Counted from the first letter of the stretch, positions 38,026-51,900 are shown. The stretch: DNA of 64,000 nucleotides from Diprion similis (GCF_021155765.1 NC_060110.1:6509501-6573500), one strand, 5' to 3'. Notes: generated by a model not told the origin, from the sequence alone. Numbers and translations: made by a program.

Positions 38026-41000
38026 TCTGGACACACCGATAAAAAGCCGGCAGTCAGTTGGCGCGATGCAGGCTGCCATGGTCTCATCGCTGCACCGGCA
38101 ACCGCCTTGGAATCTTGGCCTTAGTTAACTGTTCGCTAGCGATGGACCGCTATCATCTCCGTTCGTTGTGCCGAGAACGAAGATGTCGGAGAGGGACGGA
38201 GATAGTGGGATAGAAAATCGAGGAGACGGAGAAAGATGGAGAGAAAACGAGGAACGAGTGAGACGGAGACGTGGCGGCAGGTGACCCACTGGCTTCGTCT
38301 GGACCTTCTGCTCCACGCATAGCAGCTCCACGATATGGCTCCGACGAACTCGTGCCATCTCATTTCATCTCGGCTCGAGCCACTGGCTGGCAACACCTGC
38401 CGCATTGGACGATCGAGAGAGGAATGGCTACGAACGGTCGGAGAGATGGCATTGTAGTTACAGAGAGCATTGGACCCTGCCTGGCGCTGATTGCTCCTTT
38501 TCGAAATGATTCAGCTGCTTCTTTCTCTGCAAGAAGAACTCGAGGTCCTGCTTCGAGGTATCCGTGAATTGGAGCTTTTTCAGCCGAGAGGCTAATGCGT
38601 GAGTAATTGGGGTTTTTGCAGTTTCCTCTCGTCCTGTTCAACAATGGCTAGCAGAGTGAAACTATCGGTATTCCATTATGACAGGTCAAGATGGCTCAAG
38701 TTCTACGTTTCAAAGCGACTGATCGTAATAAGGCGTGACAGTCGATACGATCATCGGAGATAAATTCGCTTGCAAAGTCTTCTTCGCGAAACGAATTCGC
38801 CTTGCGTTTGAATGACGAAGCCAATCGTCGATTCGTATAATCACCGTGCGAAACCGTTTTTCATTATTACGAATACGGCGTCTAAGTGGTGTTACCTCAG
38901 GATTGTAGCACGTACCGCCTAGTGATCATCGTTTCAATTGAATAGATGTACTTTATGCCCTGTAGCTCGTTTATGTCTCGAAACGTCTAATTTTCTACAC
39001 CATCATTGATTACTTGATAGCATCAGACTGCAACATTTGTCAATCGTGATTCGGTTACGAGATTTTCATTCCTACGGAATGCACTTTTGTAGGTATAGTT
39101 TTGAAAAATAGTTACATCTTCTCTAATTCTGACAACATTTCATACCGCCCCAGTTTTATATAGATTGTTTATGGAGCTGTTATATACCTGCTTTTAAAAT
39201 GCGAGACGAATTCAATATGGATTATCGTAGTTCAACGATTTTTACCACTGACTATTACAGTTGATAGATGATTGAACGAGCCAAAAGTCTGAATCACTAA
39301 CACATTGCGCAGGCTATATCTGAATACTTTGAACTTTGAAGGAATTCATTCTCAAATTGCATATGGTAGTTGATTTGATCTTGCACACGGTCAGTTTGTA
39401 ACCATTCCTACATACCTACCACTTGAAATCCATCTTCATTCACGTGCCTGGAACACCGGACTAACGCTTACCTGATGGCCTCCATGTAATCCTAGATAAC
39501 CGTACCTACCTGACGGGATAATTAAATTCGTTGGAGGGAAAAAGGTCCGAAAGTATCAGATGTAGGACCGTTTCTACGAGAGGCATCTCGGGAATACCGT
39601 AAAGTCCGATGATTACTCGAAGCAAAGTGAACTCGTGATATGCATGTTGGTGTCAATCTTTAACCAACGTGACGATTCAATTTTATTACCGGCAGATTTT
39701 CACCGCTCGAAAGCGCTGCAGCAAATACGCGCAATCTTGACTAAGATCTTCAGAAAGTTATACAGTTTGCCAGGCGTGGACCACTTTGCCCTTCTGGTTC
39801 TCCTCTGCTCTAGATCGCCGGCCACCGTTGGTCGTTAGGCGGTCTATATTCATCTTGGCATCGAGCACCCGACCACCTGGGTCCCGGACACTTGCCAATT
39901 GTGCGCAAAACGTCGAGGCGACGCCACCGATCCTCGTTTTGGTCTTGTATCAAAGCCACACTTGTCACGTACGTGGACCGTATCAGTTCCCATCGTTGAC
40001 TAAATAAATGTATCGGCAAAATAGAAGGCCCGCCTTTTTTCTCACCCGCCACAGGCACCGTTTGCCAAAGTTAGTGCCCAACTCGGGACTCGGTCCATCA
40101 AGTGGGTCATATTGAGGCCCGTGGTTTGGTTTCACTGTATTCAAAGTAAGCCGACTCTGGAGTATGGACGTCGATGGTTCCGCTTCTGGGTGGTTCCTCC
40201 GCCGTTGAACCCAGTTCCATGATTTCGTGAATCGCGTGCCTGGTTGTGTATCGATCATCCTTAGAGAGACGGGTTTCTATTTTTGTCAAGAGACTTCCGA
40301 GTTGATCAAAAGCGGAGGAACCGGCACGCGATAAACACAGGATTATATAGTTTCCGTTACGAAACTGGGCCAGATATCAAGTGTATAATTATACCGGCAT
40401 CTTTTTCCGATGTAGGCATGTGTAGTACACGGCATGCCCACCACTCACTCTCAAGATAGGCGCACCTTCGAGTTGTTCGCAGAGAGCGGACGTCAGAAGA
40501 TAAGAGCCTCAGTTCTCGAGCCTCACTGTCTCAAAAATCAGGTTCAATTTACTCAGCCTTACAGAATACCGACATGATTTCATTACTATCGAGCGATACG
40601 TGAGTTCCCAGATATTCATGATCTTGATGAGCATAGAGAACTTATTGATCCCGCCAACTATAGTACGACCATGGCCTGACTCTCTGGCTCACCTTCCACC
40701 TTTATCAACGATCGAGCTATTCGGCATGACTCACTCTGATAAGAAGCTTATCAGTTCGGCTTGAGCAGACATTCTACAGTGGATGTTTCACCGCGAACGA
40801 AACGCACCTCCATCAGTTCTTTCCACGAAAGACCAACCGCGCGTTTTACTTCTGACATCTGTCACTCTTAAATCGCACTTCGCTAAATTCCTTCTTACTT
40901 TTGGAAGATTGAAGGCTGATAGCAGATTCCACCTATCTCCACATTGATTTTACTTTCACCCGGAGCCCCAGAAACTTGTTCTTGAGATTAAGGATCCACT
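33601..41000. other. Gene-free stretch
   Basis: No convincing coding exon was found. Low-complexity segments include a GAT-repeat near 34437-34455, an A-rich tract near 37478, T28 at 37995-38022 and a purine-rich GGAGA-type tract at about 38180-38275 just beside it. Moderately GC-rich patches around 38100-38600 and 39780-40260 contain open frames on both strands without recognisable products. Confidence 0.4.
37995..38022. repeat. T28 homopolymer
   Basis: An uninterrupted run of 28 T. It could be the poly(A) tail trace of an old minus-strand retrotransposed copy, but no recognisable body adjoins it. Confidence 0.9.
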
Positions 41001-41410
41001 TGATGTCAAAGATGGTTCATACAGCATCCAGCTGAGGGTAATCGTTCTTCGGACAGTACAGTACGGGTTCATTATTGAATACAATTGACTCCTTATCGCG
41101 TCTTTCAATATGCTAGATCCCAGTGGGAAACATTGTTAATTTTACCAATGAATTGGAATGAAACATTCTCCTCATCTCTACCTGAACGTTTCTACTTCTA
41201 CCGATAACCCTGAGAATGTTTCGCTGAAATTGAGATACATATAACATGATGTCAAAGACGGTTAATTAAGCGTCTAGTTCAGACTAGCCATTTTTAAAAG
41301 AGTGTAGTGTGTGACTTTATGATTGGACACGACCGTTTCCTCATCGCATCTTTCGACATACTGAATTCCAATAAGACGCGTTGTCACATCTGCCATTAAA
41401 TTAGACACCA
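41001..41410. repeat. Two-copy degenerate direct repeat, unit ~247 bp
   Basis: TGATGTCAAAGATGGTT at 41001 is matched by TGATGTCAAAGACGGTT at 41247. Further on, the CCTTATCGCGTCTTTCAATATG block at 41091 is matched by CCTCATCGCATCTTTCGACATA at 41339. The consistent 246-248 bp offset shows an old tandem duplication just upstream of the ARL4 gene. Confidence 0.65.
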
Positions 41411-41582
41411 TGAACCAGCGTGGTGACACCCAATTACTCTTGTTACAGGGATGCAGCGGTGAGTCGAGGGGTCGTGCGCTTCAAGTGATCCGGGAGGTTG
41501 GTATATGTATAGCTCGGTGAGCTATAACCGTAATTCCTGCATGGTGCGAGGGATATCCTGAGGTACACGAGGGAGGAAAGAG

Positions 41583-43180
41583 ATGGGAGCTGGAATGGGA
41601 AGGAGTGGTACAAGCGGGGGAGGACTTCTCGAGGCTTTGCCGACTGGGACGCCTCTTCACGTCGCAATGCTCGGCCTCGATAGTGCGGGAAAGACGACTG
41701 CCCTTTACCGGCTCAAGTTTGATCAGTACCTCAACACTGTGCCCACCATCGGTTTCAACTGCGAACGAATAAGAGGCGGAAGTGGCAAGGCCAAGGGTGA
41801 GTACCAGTGACCAAAATTTTAGAAAGCTCTGAGATTCGAGTTTTCCTTTCGCCGTGGCAATTGCATTATTGTGCTTCTTCATTCTGCAGGAGTCAACTTC
41901 CTCGTATGGGACGTTGGTGGGCAGGAAAAGCTGCGGCCGTTGTGGAAGTCGTACACCCGGTGCACGGATGGCATCATATTTGTCGTGGATTCCTGCGACG
42001 CCGAAAGGCTCGAGGAGGCAAAAATGGAGCTGACCCGGACGGCCAGAAGCCCGGACAACGCTGGGGTCCCGATCCTGATCCTCGCAAACAAGCAGGATCT
42101 GCCTGGTAAGTGGATAAAAACCAGTGAGGTGAAAAGGAAATCACGACGCAGGTTCACTACCGCACACGTGTGTAGACTCTTGTTATTTCATCTTGGCGAA
42201 ATGCTCATCAAATTTTTTCGTTACCATTTATTTTAATTTTTGAAAATTATAGTGGCAGCAATTTCATACCGAAATTGTTATTATGACGCGAAATTTTGTG
42301 AAAAGACAGTTTGGGCTGTTTGAAAGAACCTCGGAAGGGGTGTCATTGGCGATTGTTTAATTCTTCTAAAGAACGCAACTTTTTCCAAAAGGATTGGGTA
42401 GCCAGAAAAGTACTAAAAGGAAAATTATTCCTTTGTAAATGTTTTCTAAGAGTTCTCTGTTTCACTTTCCCATAACTTTTATGTTCTCTTACGATTTGTC
42501 TTCAATTTTTTTGTTTCCTTTTCAAATATTTCAAATGGTGCAAAATATAGATAGACCTAAATTTCTACGATAATCTAGAACTAGCCGAAGAATATATTTC
42601 ATTTCTGAGTTGCTCTCTATCTCGGATAGTTTTTGAGAAAAAAAAAATCCTGGACTTTCTATTTTAATAATAATCCCCACTGTTTTGTTCCAATTTCCAA
42701 ATTTGCAAATTTTGTCCAACTTTTTAGTAAACTTCAAAATGACATTAAAATAGCTTGACTAGAATGGCAAGAATAAATAAAAGTCAAATATCTCATATTT
42801 TGAATTGAAATTTTTTGTCCGTTGAAAAGCGAAAAAGAGTATCGAAAGAACTTTGAGCACCCTTAATTAATTCCTCAATTTTACATCACAATCAAATGCA
42901 TACTTTCACAAAATTTCCGAGAATATTCCAAATTTTCAAGTCGCCCCCTATACCTCTCAGAATCTCACCCTAAGCCCCTTTAGGAGCAAAGGAGGTTGGC
43001 GAGTTAGAGAAGCAGCTTGGGGTGCTCGAGCTGACGGGAATGCCGGGGAGTTCGTGCATCCGCGTGCAGCCGGCGTGCGCGATAACTGGAGAAGGTCTGC
43101 ACGAGGGTCTGGACACGCTTTACCAGCTGATACTGAAGCGGAGGAAGCTGGCGAAGCTGAATCGGAAGAGAGCGAGGTAG
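41583..43180 (+). CDS. Arl4: ARL4-type ADP-ribosylation factor-like small GTPase (3 exons)
   Basis: Predicted exons are 41583-41796, 41890-42105 and 42984-43180, giving 208 residues (vertebrate ARL4 proteins are about 190-200). Gly2 in MGAG fits N-myristoylation. The P-loop is GLDSAGKT at 31-38, switch I holds NTVPTIGFN (T55), switch II is [13 protein letters not shown] at 78-90 with Q83, NKQD is at 138-141 and the base-binding ACAITGEG follows in exon 3. [16 protein letters not shown] and the very basic C-terminus ([14 protein letters not shown]) are hallmarks of ARL4, whose tail helps membrane and nuclear targeting. Family members recruit cytohesins to the plasma membrane and influence actin. 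The stop used here is TAG at 43178-43180; it overlaps a possible donor (AG|GTAGGC at 43177), so a spliced version with a different tail cannot be excluded. Confidence 0.92.
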
Positions 43181-46100
43181 GCCCGCGTTTCAGAGGACTG
43201 CACATGCGTCTTCTGATATTGTTCCCAGCCACCGTCGCCAGGCCTGGCGTCGACGCCATCCTCGGTGTCGTCCGACGGCGACCCGGTGGTTATTTTCACA
43301 GACCAAGCCTCCGCTGAGCAGCCAATGGACGGATCGAACCCTGGATTCCATCGACGGGGCAGCGAGAGAAGCTTCGAACCGGAAGAAGAGTCTCCTTGTG
43401 GAGTTTAAGGAGCTTTGGAATCGCGGAAAGGACCTTACGACAGATCGGATGTCGAATTAGTAATCCCCTACCCCAATGTCCTTTTCCTGTGGGTGTGAAG
43501 AAGAAAAAAAAAACGGATACTTGTGCGATTTTCTCACTCACCGATAATTTTTGCAACCGCTATTGAAGCGGAGAGGCAAAGTGCACCTGTAACGGATTTT
43601 CGCCTGGTACCGGAAGTCCGACAGTGTATCGGAAGGTAATGTGACACCCGGGTTACCAGTGGGAACCGCGAGCGCCGACTGCGGCGATATATGGATATCG
43701 TATTTCAAAACTGTGCAGCCTGAGAAATCGACACGTGTGTATGTAACGCTAAATATGTATCTCGGGTTTCAAAAGTGATTATTAAAGAACTTGTATCTGT
43801 AATCCGCTGGGCAGAAAATACATGCAGAGCCTCGACCTCAGCTCTCCCTAATGTAGCGATAACAACTCAATTTAACGAATCGTTGTTATTGACTGATAGG
43901 GTTAGGAAATATTTAAAGAATTTTTAAAGAAACTAAAGAAAAATAATGTTTTTAAGTGCAATGATGCAGGTAAAGAAATAAAATGTCGTGCGATTGCCCA
44001 TATATACTTACAATCATATTTTATAATGAGTGACGATGCTAGTCGATGAACTGGGAGTTATTTGGAGATTTGAAGAATCGTGTAAACTAAAATACCGAGT
44101 CTGACGTCGTCGGAAGAAAAATTAGCGAAACGTGAATGTTCTGATAATATTTATTACAACAAGCGATGCGTATAAATTCATTTGTAAATAGGCACCCGTC
44201 GTATATAAAAAGTATCGTCTCATGCACGCGAAATATAACCTGTTTGTAACTGTACAACGTGCATGCAGTTTGATATTAAACTGGTCATTATAGAAGCAAG
44301 CCGAATGGATCATTACTTTGCTGTTGTACAGAAATCGAAATTACGTTATAGCTGTAATTAATGTATATTGAAGTCGGATGTTTTATAACTGTGTAAAATT
44401 ATTAAATATATATTGTATACCTTCGGTATGAAAACAGCATAATTATTTGTTGAAACCACTAACATCAATTACATATATGCATATATTATATGTCTTGTTT
44501 GTGGATTTAGATAAATAATTGTAAATTTATATTCTTGATTTCCGGCTCGTATCAGAGCAGTGTGACGAAGGATCCGGTGCGTATTGGATGATGACTATTG
44601 TGTTTGTAGAAATAAGGGCCATTGTTAGTTTCTTATTGGTTCCAAATAATATACGTATCAACTATTATTCTTCGAAATTCTATCGTACGATAAACGTGTA
44701 TTAAAAATGATCACATGACGGATGTGAAATTTTCGAGCAATCTAGGGAGCTAATTTTCATACTCACCACCCAGAATCATGTTTTCTTTGCTTCAAATCCT
44801 AACTTCACCACACTCGATTTATTCTTGTTGAATAAAATAAGAAAAAAGTTTAATGCTGGTAATTGTTTTTGTAATTTTGTATGTCTCTTTTACGTAAAAT
44901 TCGAATAATATGTAATCAATTTATACCGAGGAATAGCAATTCCTTTTTTCTGTTCGATTTTGCTCAAAGTCTAGACTGAACTTCCTCGGTGCAATAATAA
45001 AAACAATCAGAGTAGTACATTTGATAACCGGACAAATTTAATTAATAATTGAATAACCGAACACCGCGGTGAGTTTGAAAATCTTAGGTATACTTACCTA
45101 GATTATGACCGAGAAATTTTTCACAGACATAATAATTATCCTTGTTGTGTTTATTGTATTGTTCAATATTTTATCTCGCGCTTCGATTTATCGATCCTAC
45201 CTACAATAATATAAAATGACTATTTATATACATTGTAATGTAAGAAAAATATGCGTTATATAAAGAATGAATTCGTAAATGCGTGACATCAGCGACTAGT
45301 TATACAATTATATCTATACATATATCATCGTAATATTATATACAATCATTATCATGCCGTATATGATATAATGTATATGTATCGCACGTCGGCTTCAATA
45401 ACGTCACAAGTCAAAAAATTTTCATTTTTCAGTAGAAGTAAATAAGTGTAATAACGAGTAAAAGCTTTGCATGTGTAAGGGAGTTACCTCTTGTTCCATG
45501 AAGTAAACTGTTAATGGTAAAAAGTTCTTCCACGGCTTCTTAAATCATTTGGCAAAGGTTCGGATCCATTCGATTTCACTTTCCTTTTGAGTTGTGTTAC
45601 TTTTGTAGAATAACGAGCCGTACTTTTTTGAGTTATGACATTTTGTTTTTGCACTTGTGTCTCTATTCTTGACTAACTTTACCTAGAAATATGGTATTGC
45701 AAATCCCAATATATAAATATATATGTTCTCAACTAAAAAAATGCGAGTTTTTTTTTTATGACATGATTGAATCCGACGTGCGGTATGACTGTCGTTTCCG
45801 TGAATATGAAGTTATATGCCTATTAGCGTCAAAAATAGATCATATATATTATACAATAGATACTATCGACCATATATAGAAATATTCATAAGGTGAACCC
45901 TGCCTCACCCTCTGCTACGTCATAGATGTACCTTGAACATACCTCTAAACCGATCACCTAGCTATAATGTACCGCATATACCTATTTCTAACGATAACGA
46001 TCAATTTTGTATTGCATATTTCTGTAAGTAATTATAATTATATTCATGTAATGTAAGTGTACATGTATATTGGATAATTATAATTACTATATAATGCATA

Positions 46101-48610
46101 TGATATAACTCATTCTTAGCTGTCAAATTGAAGTTTTTTAAAGTAAAATATTTAGCATCATTTTTCTCATCGTCATGCATATAATAATATTATAATACAC
46201 GCATAAGACACACGTAGAATGAAATTGTAAACTCACGATCTTCTCGAACGAAGCACACCGGCAATATACATATGATACATACCTATAGCTGTCATTTGTA
46301 ACGATAACAATATTACCATAATGTTATTATAAAGTCATACTTGTTACGTTCTAAACCGTCTGTGTTTCTCTTACTTCACCATCCAAACCCGCATCAACGA
46401 AATAATGTCCTCGAACAATTGACCGTGAAAATGAAAATTTCACGTACAGATTATACCAATCCATTTCCGGTTGATGCTGTTAGCCCCTATTATACCTATA
46501 TCCGTTAAAATTCGATGTGGGCTGAAAGCGTTTGCGCTGCAGCAGTCGGTCAGTAGTCCGTAAAAAGTTATATTTGTAGATAGCTCTCTTATTCACACGT
46601 GACCATGTAACGTGTAACGAAAATTTAGAACAAGCCTTTCTAGCCGACTACACGTGTATCGTACACCCAGTTCAACTCGTGCGTTTCTTTCTTCACTTAT
46701 CTCGGCTCTCGAGACTCTTGTATCGTTCCTCATTGTGCAATCACGTATGCGATTATTTCCGAAGGCTTGTCTCAATGTATTGTAATCAGCCTTGTGTATA
46801 AGGAACACAGAAGCGCGCCTGTGATCGCAAGAACGAGAGAAGAAATGACAAGGTGAAGAAAAACTTGAGACTTTATCGAAATTTTTCAGCTACCTTTAGA
46901 CGTAATCCGTTCTCTTTATTTATTCTATCTTTATTTATTATTTCAAAAGTATTGTACGATTTATTTCTGGACTTTCTAAGCATTTGATTAAAAATTGAAA
47001 ATTATAGTTCGAAGAGTTCATCAAAGTACAACTGTAATCTATAAATCAAGAATATTCGAATTCTCATGTACTATAGTTCTTCACAATGATTCGTAACTTT
47101 TGAGCTGAAATAAATTTTGATATAAAATTTGGTGTCCAAATCCATGTGCTCGATTCTCGATTCAAATAAACTATTAATTAAATCGTGAATTTTTTTGTGA
47201 ATTTTTCCAGAATTTTTGAACTTCCAAGAAAATCTCAAAACTCAGCAAACCAACAAAATAATTTCACCTTTATTCGAATCAGCAAAACCTTGGTGAATTG
47301 TGTTAGATGCATACCTGTATAATATGAAATGAGATCCTGATTACGGTCACTGTTTTTATTTATTTATTTTTTTTCTCGCATGACTCGTGATTACACACAC
47401 CGTGAATTAATCTACGATTGCATCGCGTTTCCCGTCGCGAGGAAGTGTATCCGGTCATTGATGAAAACCGGAAGCTGCAACGAGACGGCAGCTCGGGCGG
47501 TACAATGAAACAAACAAAAAAAAAATTGTGCCTTGTGCGTATCCTGAACATTCATTGCGTGTGTAACACGTGCCGAAGCTGATGGCAGCATTTAGAGTTT
47601 AGGTATAGCCGGAGGACTCGTAAGGCCGAAATAATAAAGCGTCGAAACCGGAATATTTATCACCGTACGAGCGTTTCCTGCCTTGAAAAATCCGGATTCA
47701 TTCTATACGTAGGTACCTAACACGTGGCGCAGCTTCCCCCTGGAACATAAATTCGAATGGGACTAGAAGGGGCGCATCTGCACGTGCTTCTTGGCGACGC
47801 GTTATGGACATTTGTGTAAGTCCTACCCCTCTGCGCAAACGTTGGGGTGTCGGTCTTTTTATATTCTAACGCGTCTTAAGGCGAGATGAGAAGCAGAGAT
47901 CTGAATACTTAAAGTCAGATTCTAAATAAAATAAAGGAATGCAAATGAACGGATGGTCTTAAGGGTTGGAAAAAATAAGACCGATTTCAAAGTTGCGATC
48001 TGAAAAGAAAATTGAAAGGTAAATACTTGAGGACGAATTCGTCTGACCATCCAAACCAAAAGTTATGTGGAGAGAAAAAATTGTTCGAGAATTTTTCTAT
48101 CAATCTTGTTTGTAGTATAAATGATTCTGAGCGAATTCGAAGAACACGAGCTGCAATAAATCAGCATTTTAAAAACTTTTAAAGTGCCTAAAATCGCTTT
48201 TCATTCATCGTAAGATACTCGTTTTGTCATATTTTCTTCACAATCTCCGGTAAAATGAATATCAGTTCTTTCGCTAAATCTTTTTATTCCTATATAGACA
48301 AAAATATCAAAAATATGTGACAGAGACAATTAAATTTCTAGTTGCGTACGAAGGCTACTAAAACAAACAGTCTTAATCAAACATGAAAAAAATGTTCAAT
48401 TTCCAAACAATAAAACTCGCCGAAAAAAAAAAAATATTGAACGAACCAAATACATAACCATATTCGCGTATCGGGCGACTATACTGGCGTCCAGTCCGAT
48501 TTAGGGGGTCTATCAGACCCCGGAATGAAACTTGTGTGTGCGAAACCCATGCGTGTAATTCCACATGCGGATAATACGATTATTTCAGATTAGGCGAAGG
48601 AATAAGTCCC
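43181..48610. other. ARL4 3' flank and long AT-rich stretch
   Basis: The first ~800 bp probably include the ARL4 3' untranslated region; an AATAAA is at 43977-43982. From 44 to 48.5 kb the DNA is very AT-rich with many short TA/ATA runs and no coding pattern. Confidence 0.45.
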
Positions 48611-48961
48611 TGCCGTATATAGAGCCGGAGATCACGATCGCGGCGAATGGACTTGGCCGGCTTCCCGTAGGAGGTCTTCTCCCGCTTTCCTGGAGTTTGC
48701 GACTCGAGTGGGCGAAGTTTTTCGCCGCGACGCAGAGCCGACGACGACGACAACGACGCTGGGCGTCGGAGACGGCGACGCCGGCTCATTCTTCTGTCTG
48801 TCTGCCCGCCTCCGGCTCTACTTGCTTGATCAGGATACAAGTCGACGTGGGCGAAGCGAGACTCGAAGCGACGACGATCGGCGCCGCTGCAGCGAAACGA
48901 CTTTCAATCTTCACGAACCAGAGTCGGCCGCCTTATTCGCCATCCGATAACTGCTCGCAGA
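48611..48961 (+). promoter_or_regulatory. Candidate core promoter and non-coding first exon
   Basis: A sharply GC- and CpG-rich block stands out from AT-rich surroundings. It opens with TATATAGAG at 48616-48624 and ends with a good donor, GCAGA|GTGAGT, at 48961/48962. An open frame (48565-49053) runs through it but encodes an Arg/Thr/Ala-rich sequence without family resemblance, so I treat it as possible leader sequence of an unidentified + strand gene. Confidence 0.3.
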
Positions 48962-51900
48962 GTGAGTCCTTAAGTGGACCTTCGGCCCTGCGCTATACAT
49001 GGCATGAGGTTTTTTCCTTTTTTTTCTTTTTTTTTTTCATCAGGGTCTGCTAATTTCCATCCGGAGGAGGAAGAATCAAGTGTATCGATTTTTACTTCCA
49101 TGCTGCGAAACACTTGACGCTGCTTGTGGAGAGGATCGCGGAAACGGATATCAGCTTTTTCCGAGGCCTTTCATCGGCACTTGACCTGCAAGCTCGGACA
49201 ATCGATATTAGATTTTAATTAGAGAAAATAAATTGTTGGTTAATCCGGTCTCTGAATGGCATTTTTTGCATCTTTGGGAGAAATAAGAACCGGAAATAAT
49301 TGGATCGTATTTGTTCAGTTTTAAATTAGACAAAAATTCTTGAAAGTGGTAAGTACATTAGATTGAAAACTATAGCAATATGAAGTCATCCATATTAACG
49401 TACTTCTATACTTTATTACTGAAATTCAATTTCGTAATGTTGCGATAAGATTCGTAATTATATTTTTAATGGCGATATGTAAAATCGGAACTGATTATCG
49501 TAGAGATTTCTGTCTTTCGCGCTAACTCATAAAAATAATGCATTTTTTTTCATAAGGACAGAATTCTTTCGATTATGAATTACCGGTAAATTTTCTTGTC
49601 TTGCTTAGAATTTTTTGCTTTATTTTACTTTCTGTTACGAACACTTTATCCTAAAATATCGAAGTAGCCAATGTCTATTAATAATTGAGATTCGACTACA
49701 CAGAAAAATGTTTTGTATTGAAAAAGAAGATACTCAAGAACTGTGCAGTGAATTTTGTAGTTTTCCTTAAAGGCTCTTCATTTCTTCGAACATATTAACA
49801 TTTTCTCCTATATCTTTCATGATCAATCATGCTGTCTTTCTTTTTAAATATTTCTACAGAATTATGCAGGTTTTAAAATTTTCCTTTGACAATTAAGAAA
49901 TGGATATTTTTTTCATTGGGCAGGATTAAAATGACCAGCTTCGACCAATCTTCATTACACTTGCATCTTTTACGAAAGCCAGAAAAGACGTCAGAATCCT
50001 ACATCAAAGCCCTCGGGGGATAAAAGGTCCTTCAAAACACGTCAAGGACGTCTTGTATGCGAATCGCACTTTCGCGAAGGGAGATGGGAATGCAAATTAC
50101 GTATAATCGAAGTCACGTGGGCGCCTTATGGGGGTAAAAATCTTGCAACGCGCTTCTTCGTCGAACGAAATCGAGAACGAAAGGTATCAAGTTTTTTCTC
50201 ACTGCAGACACGCGACCAAAATCCTTTCTCAAGCCAATCTTTCGTCTTTGGTCCGGCGCCAATTTCTCGGCTAGTATTCATGTCAGATTAAATTAGGCAG
50301 CTGTCCGGGTCGAGGGGCTGATTAACCAAGAAACGCTTTCAATCTACGAGCCCATGAGCGGTTCTCCTTTGCTTTTGTCCTTTACGTTTTATCTCTATTT
50401 TTCCTTCGAACACGGGTTCGATTCTGATCGATGGATAAGCATTGCGTTGAATTCCAATTAGGGAATACCGTGAATAATTGTTATTCTCCATTATCCTCAA
50501 CAAGCTAGCAATTATGTATTTCCAATTAGAAAATTTTTAAATATCCACTCGGGGGTTTTCCGAGGAGAAAAGGACGTTCGACGGGCTCGTCTGAGCTGCT
50601 GCGGCAACAAACATCACTTTATATAACGTCTGACGTCGGATTAAAAATAACACAAAACGAGCGATGCGGTAAAAGGAAACATCTAGGAATACAAGAAAGT
50701 TTTCGGGAGGAAAAGGAAGCCCCGGCTACGACGTGTGGTGACATGCGGAACTGAAACTGACACGAGCTTGGTTGTAAATGATAACTAGAGAGATCGAGAC
50801 GCCCGTCAATATCCCCATCGAGCCATTAATCATCCTATAAGAAAGTACACAAAGCCTGCATGTATGTTCCAGGCGGCTGGCATGGCTTTGGTAACAATTA
50901 CGAGCATTAAGAGCTTTCGACTCGCTGGACCTAAACACAGAGCCGCATGGGACGGACAACGAGCCTCTATGTAAATGCTGCGCAATGAGTGTGTTGCAGT
51001 CAGTGACCTCAACTCTGCGTTTAACTTATCGTCTCTATCTTCTTTACAATCCATTGTGCCAACCGCAATCCACGGAGTTGGACGACTGTAATAGAGGAAG
51101 TAGCCACCAAATTGATTGAATGCAATCAGAAATGAAAACCTTCGGCTGTTTTTTCCTGGACAAATTTTCCACTAACGATAAGGGTGAAGGTAAGACTGGT
51201 TATTGCATTGGACTGCTGATGAAATATTAAGAGGAATGCTCCAACGATCCGGTCATGCCTCTAATCAGTCTTGACGACTTAACTAACGTTCCAAAAAACT
51301 GTCTCCATGTCAAAAAACAAGCGACTTATCAAAACTTTGATATGAAAACGAGAAAATAGCAGATTGTAACCGGATACCGGGTAATAGATTCCTCAGCTTT
51401 AAGAGCGATAATTGAACCGCAATTAATCAAGGGTCGTACTTGACTGCGGGACCAAATGCAGAGTAAAGCTTTGGTGCGAAAAGCAGGAGAGTAAGCAGAT
51501 GGCAGTTGCTAGGCAGGCTGGTCACGAACAGCTGTTATTGATTACGTACCTTCAATGCCATGTAATCGCTATGTAATTCCCTGGAGTCGAGAGCAGACAC
51601 GTATAACACACCCGTAACGGGGTGTAAGAGATAGACTTCGGATAATTTCACCATTTATTGGACTTGAAGATGGGTAAAGATTCATTCAATTGTCGACCGA
51701 AACAATTCCTTATTCATTCATCCATTCATTCGTTCCGTGAGCTCCTTTCCGTCTCTCCTTGCTGTTTCATCGTACGTGTCTCAAGTGCACCTACGCAAAT
51801 TGTTTATATTACGACCGTCTGTATGAGGGCTTAGTTAATGATGGATACGAGTGCAGTTAGTATACACGTATGAATGATAAGTTAAAAAGTCTTTATATCC

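Noticed and set aside
38136-38644. Overlapping open frames on both strands
   Set aside because: Due to a GA-rich low-complexity tract and GC-rich DNA; no recognisable product.
39810-40289. Minus-strand open frames of 60-91 codons
   Set aside because: Examined as a possible transposon remnant, but no transposase or reverse-transcriptase motif and no flanking repeats were seen.
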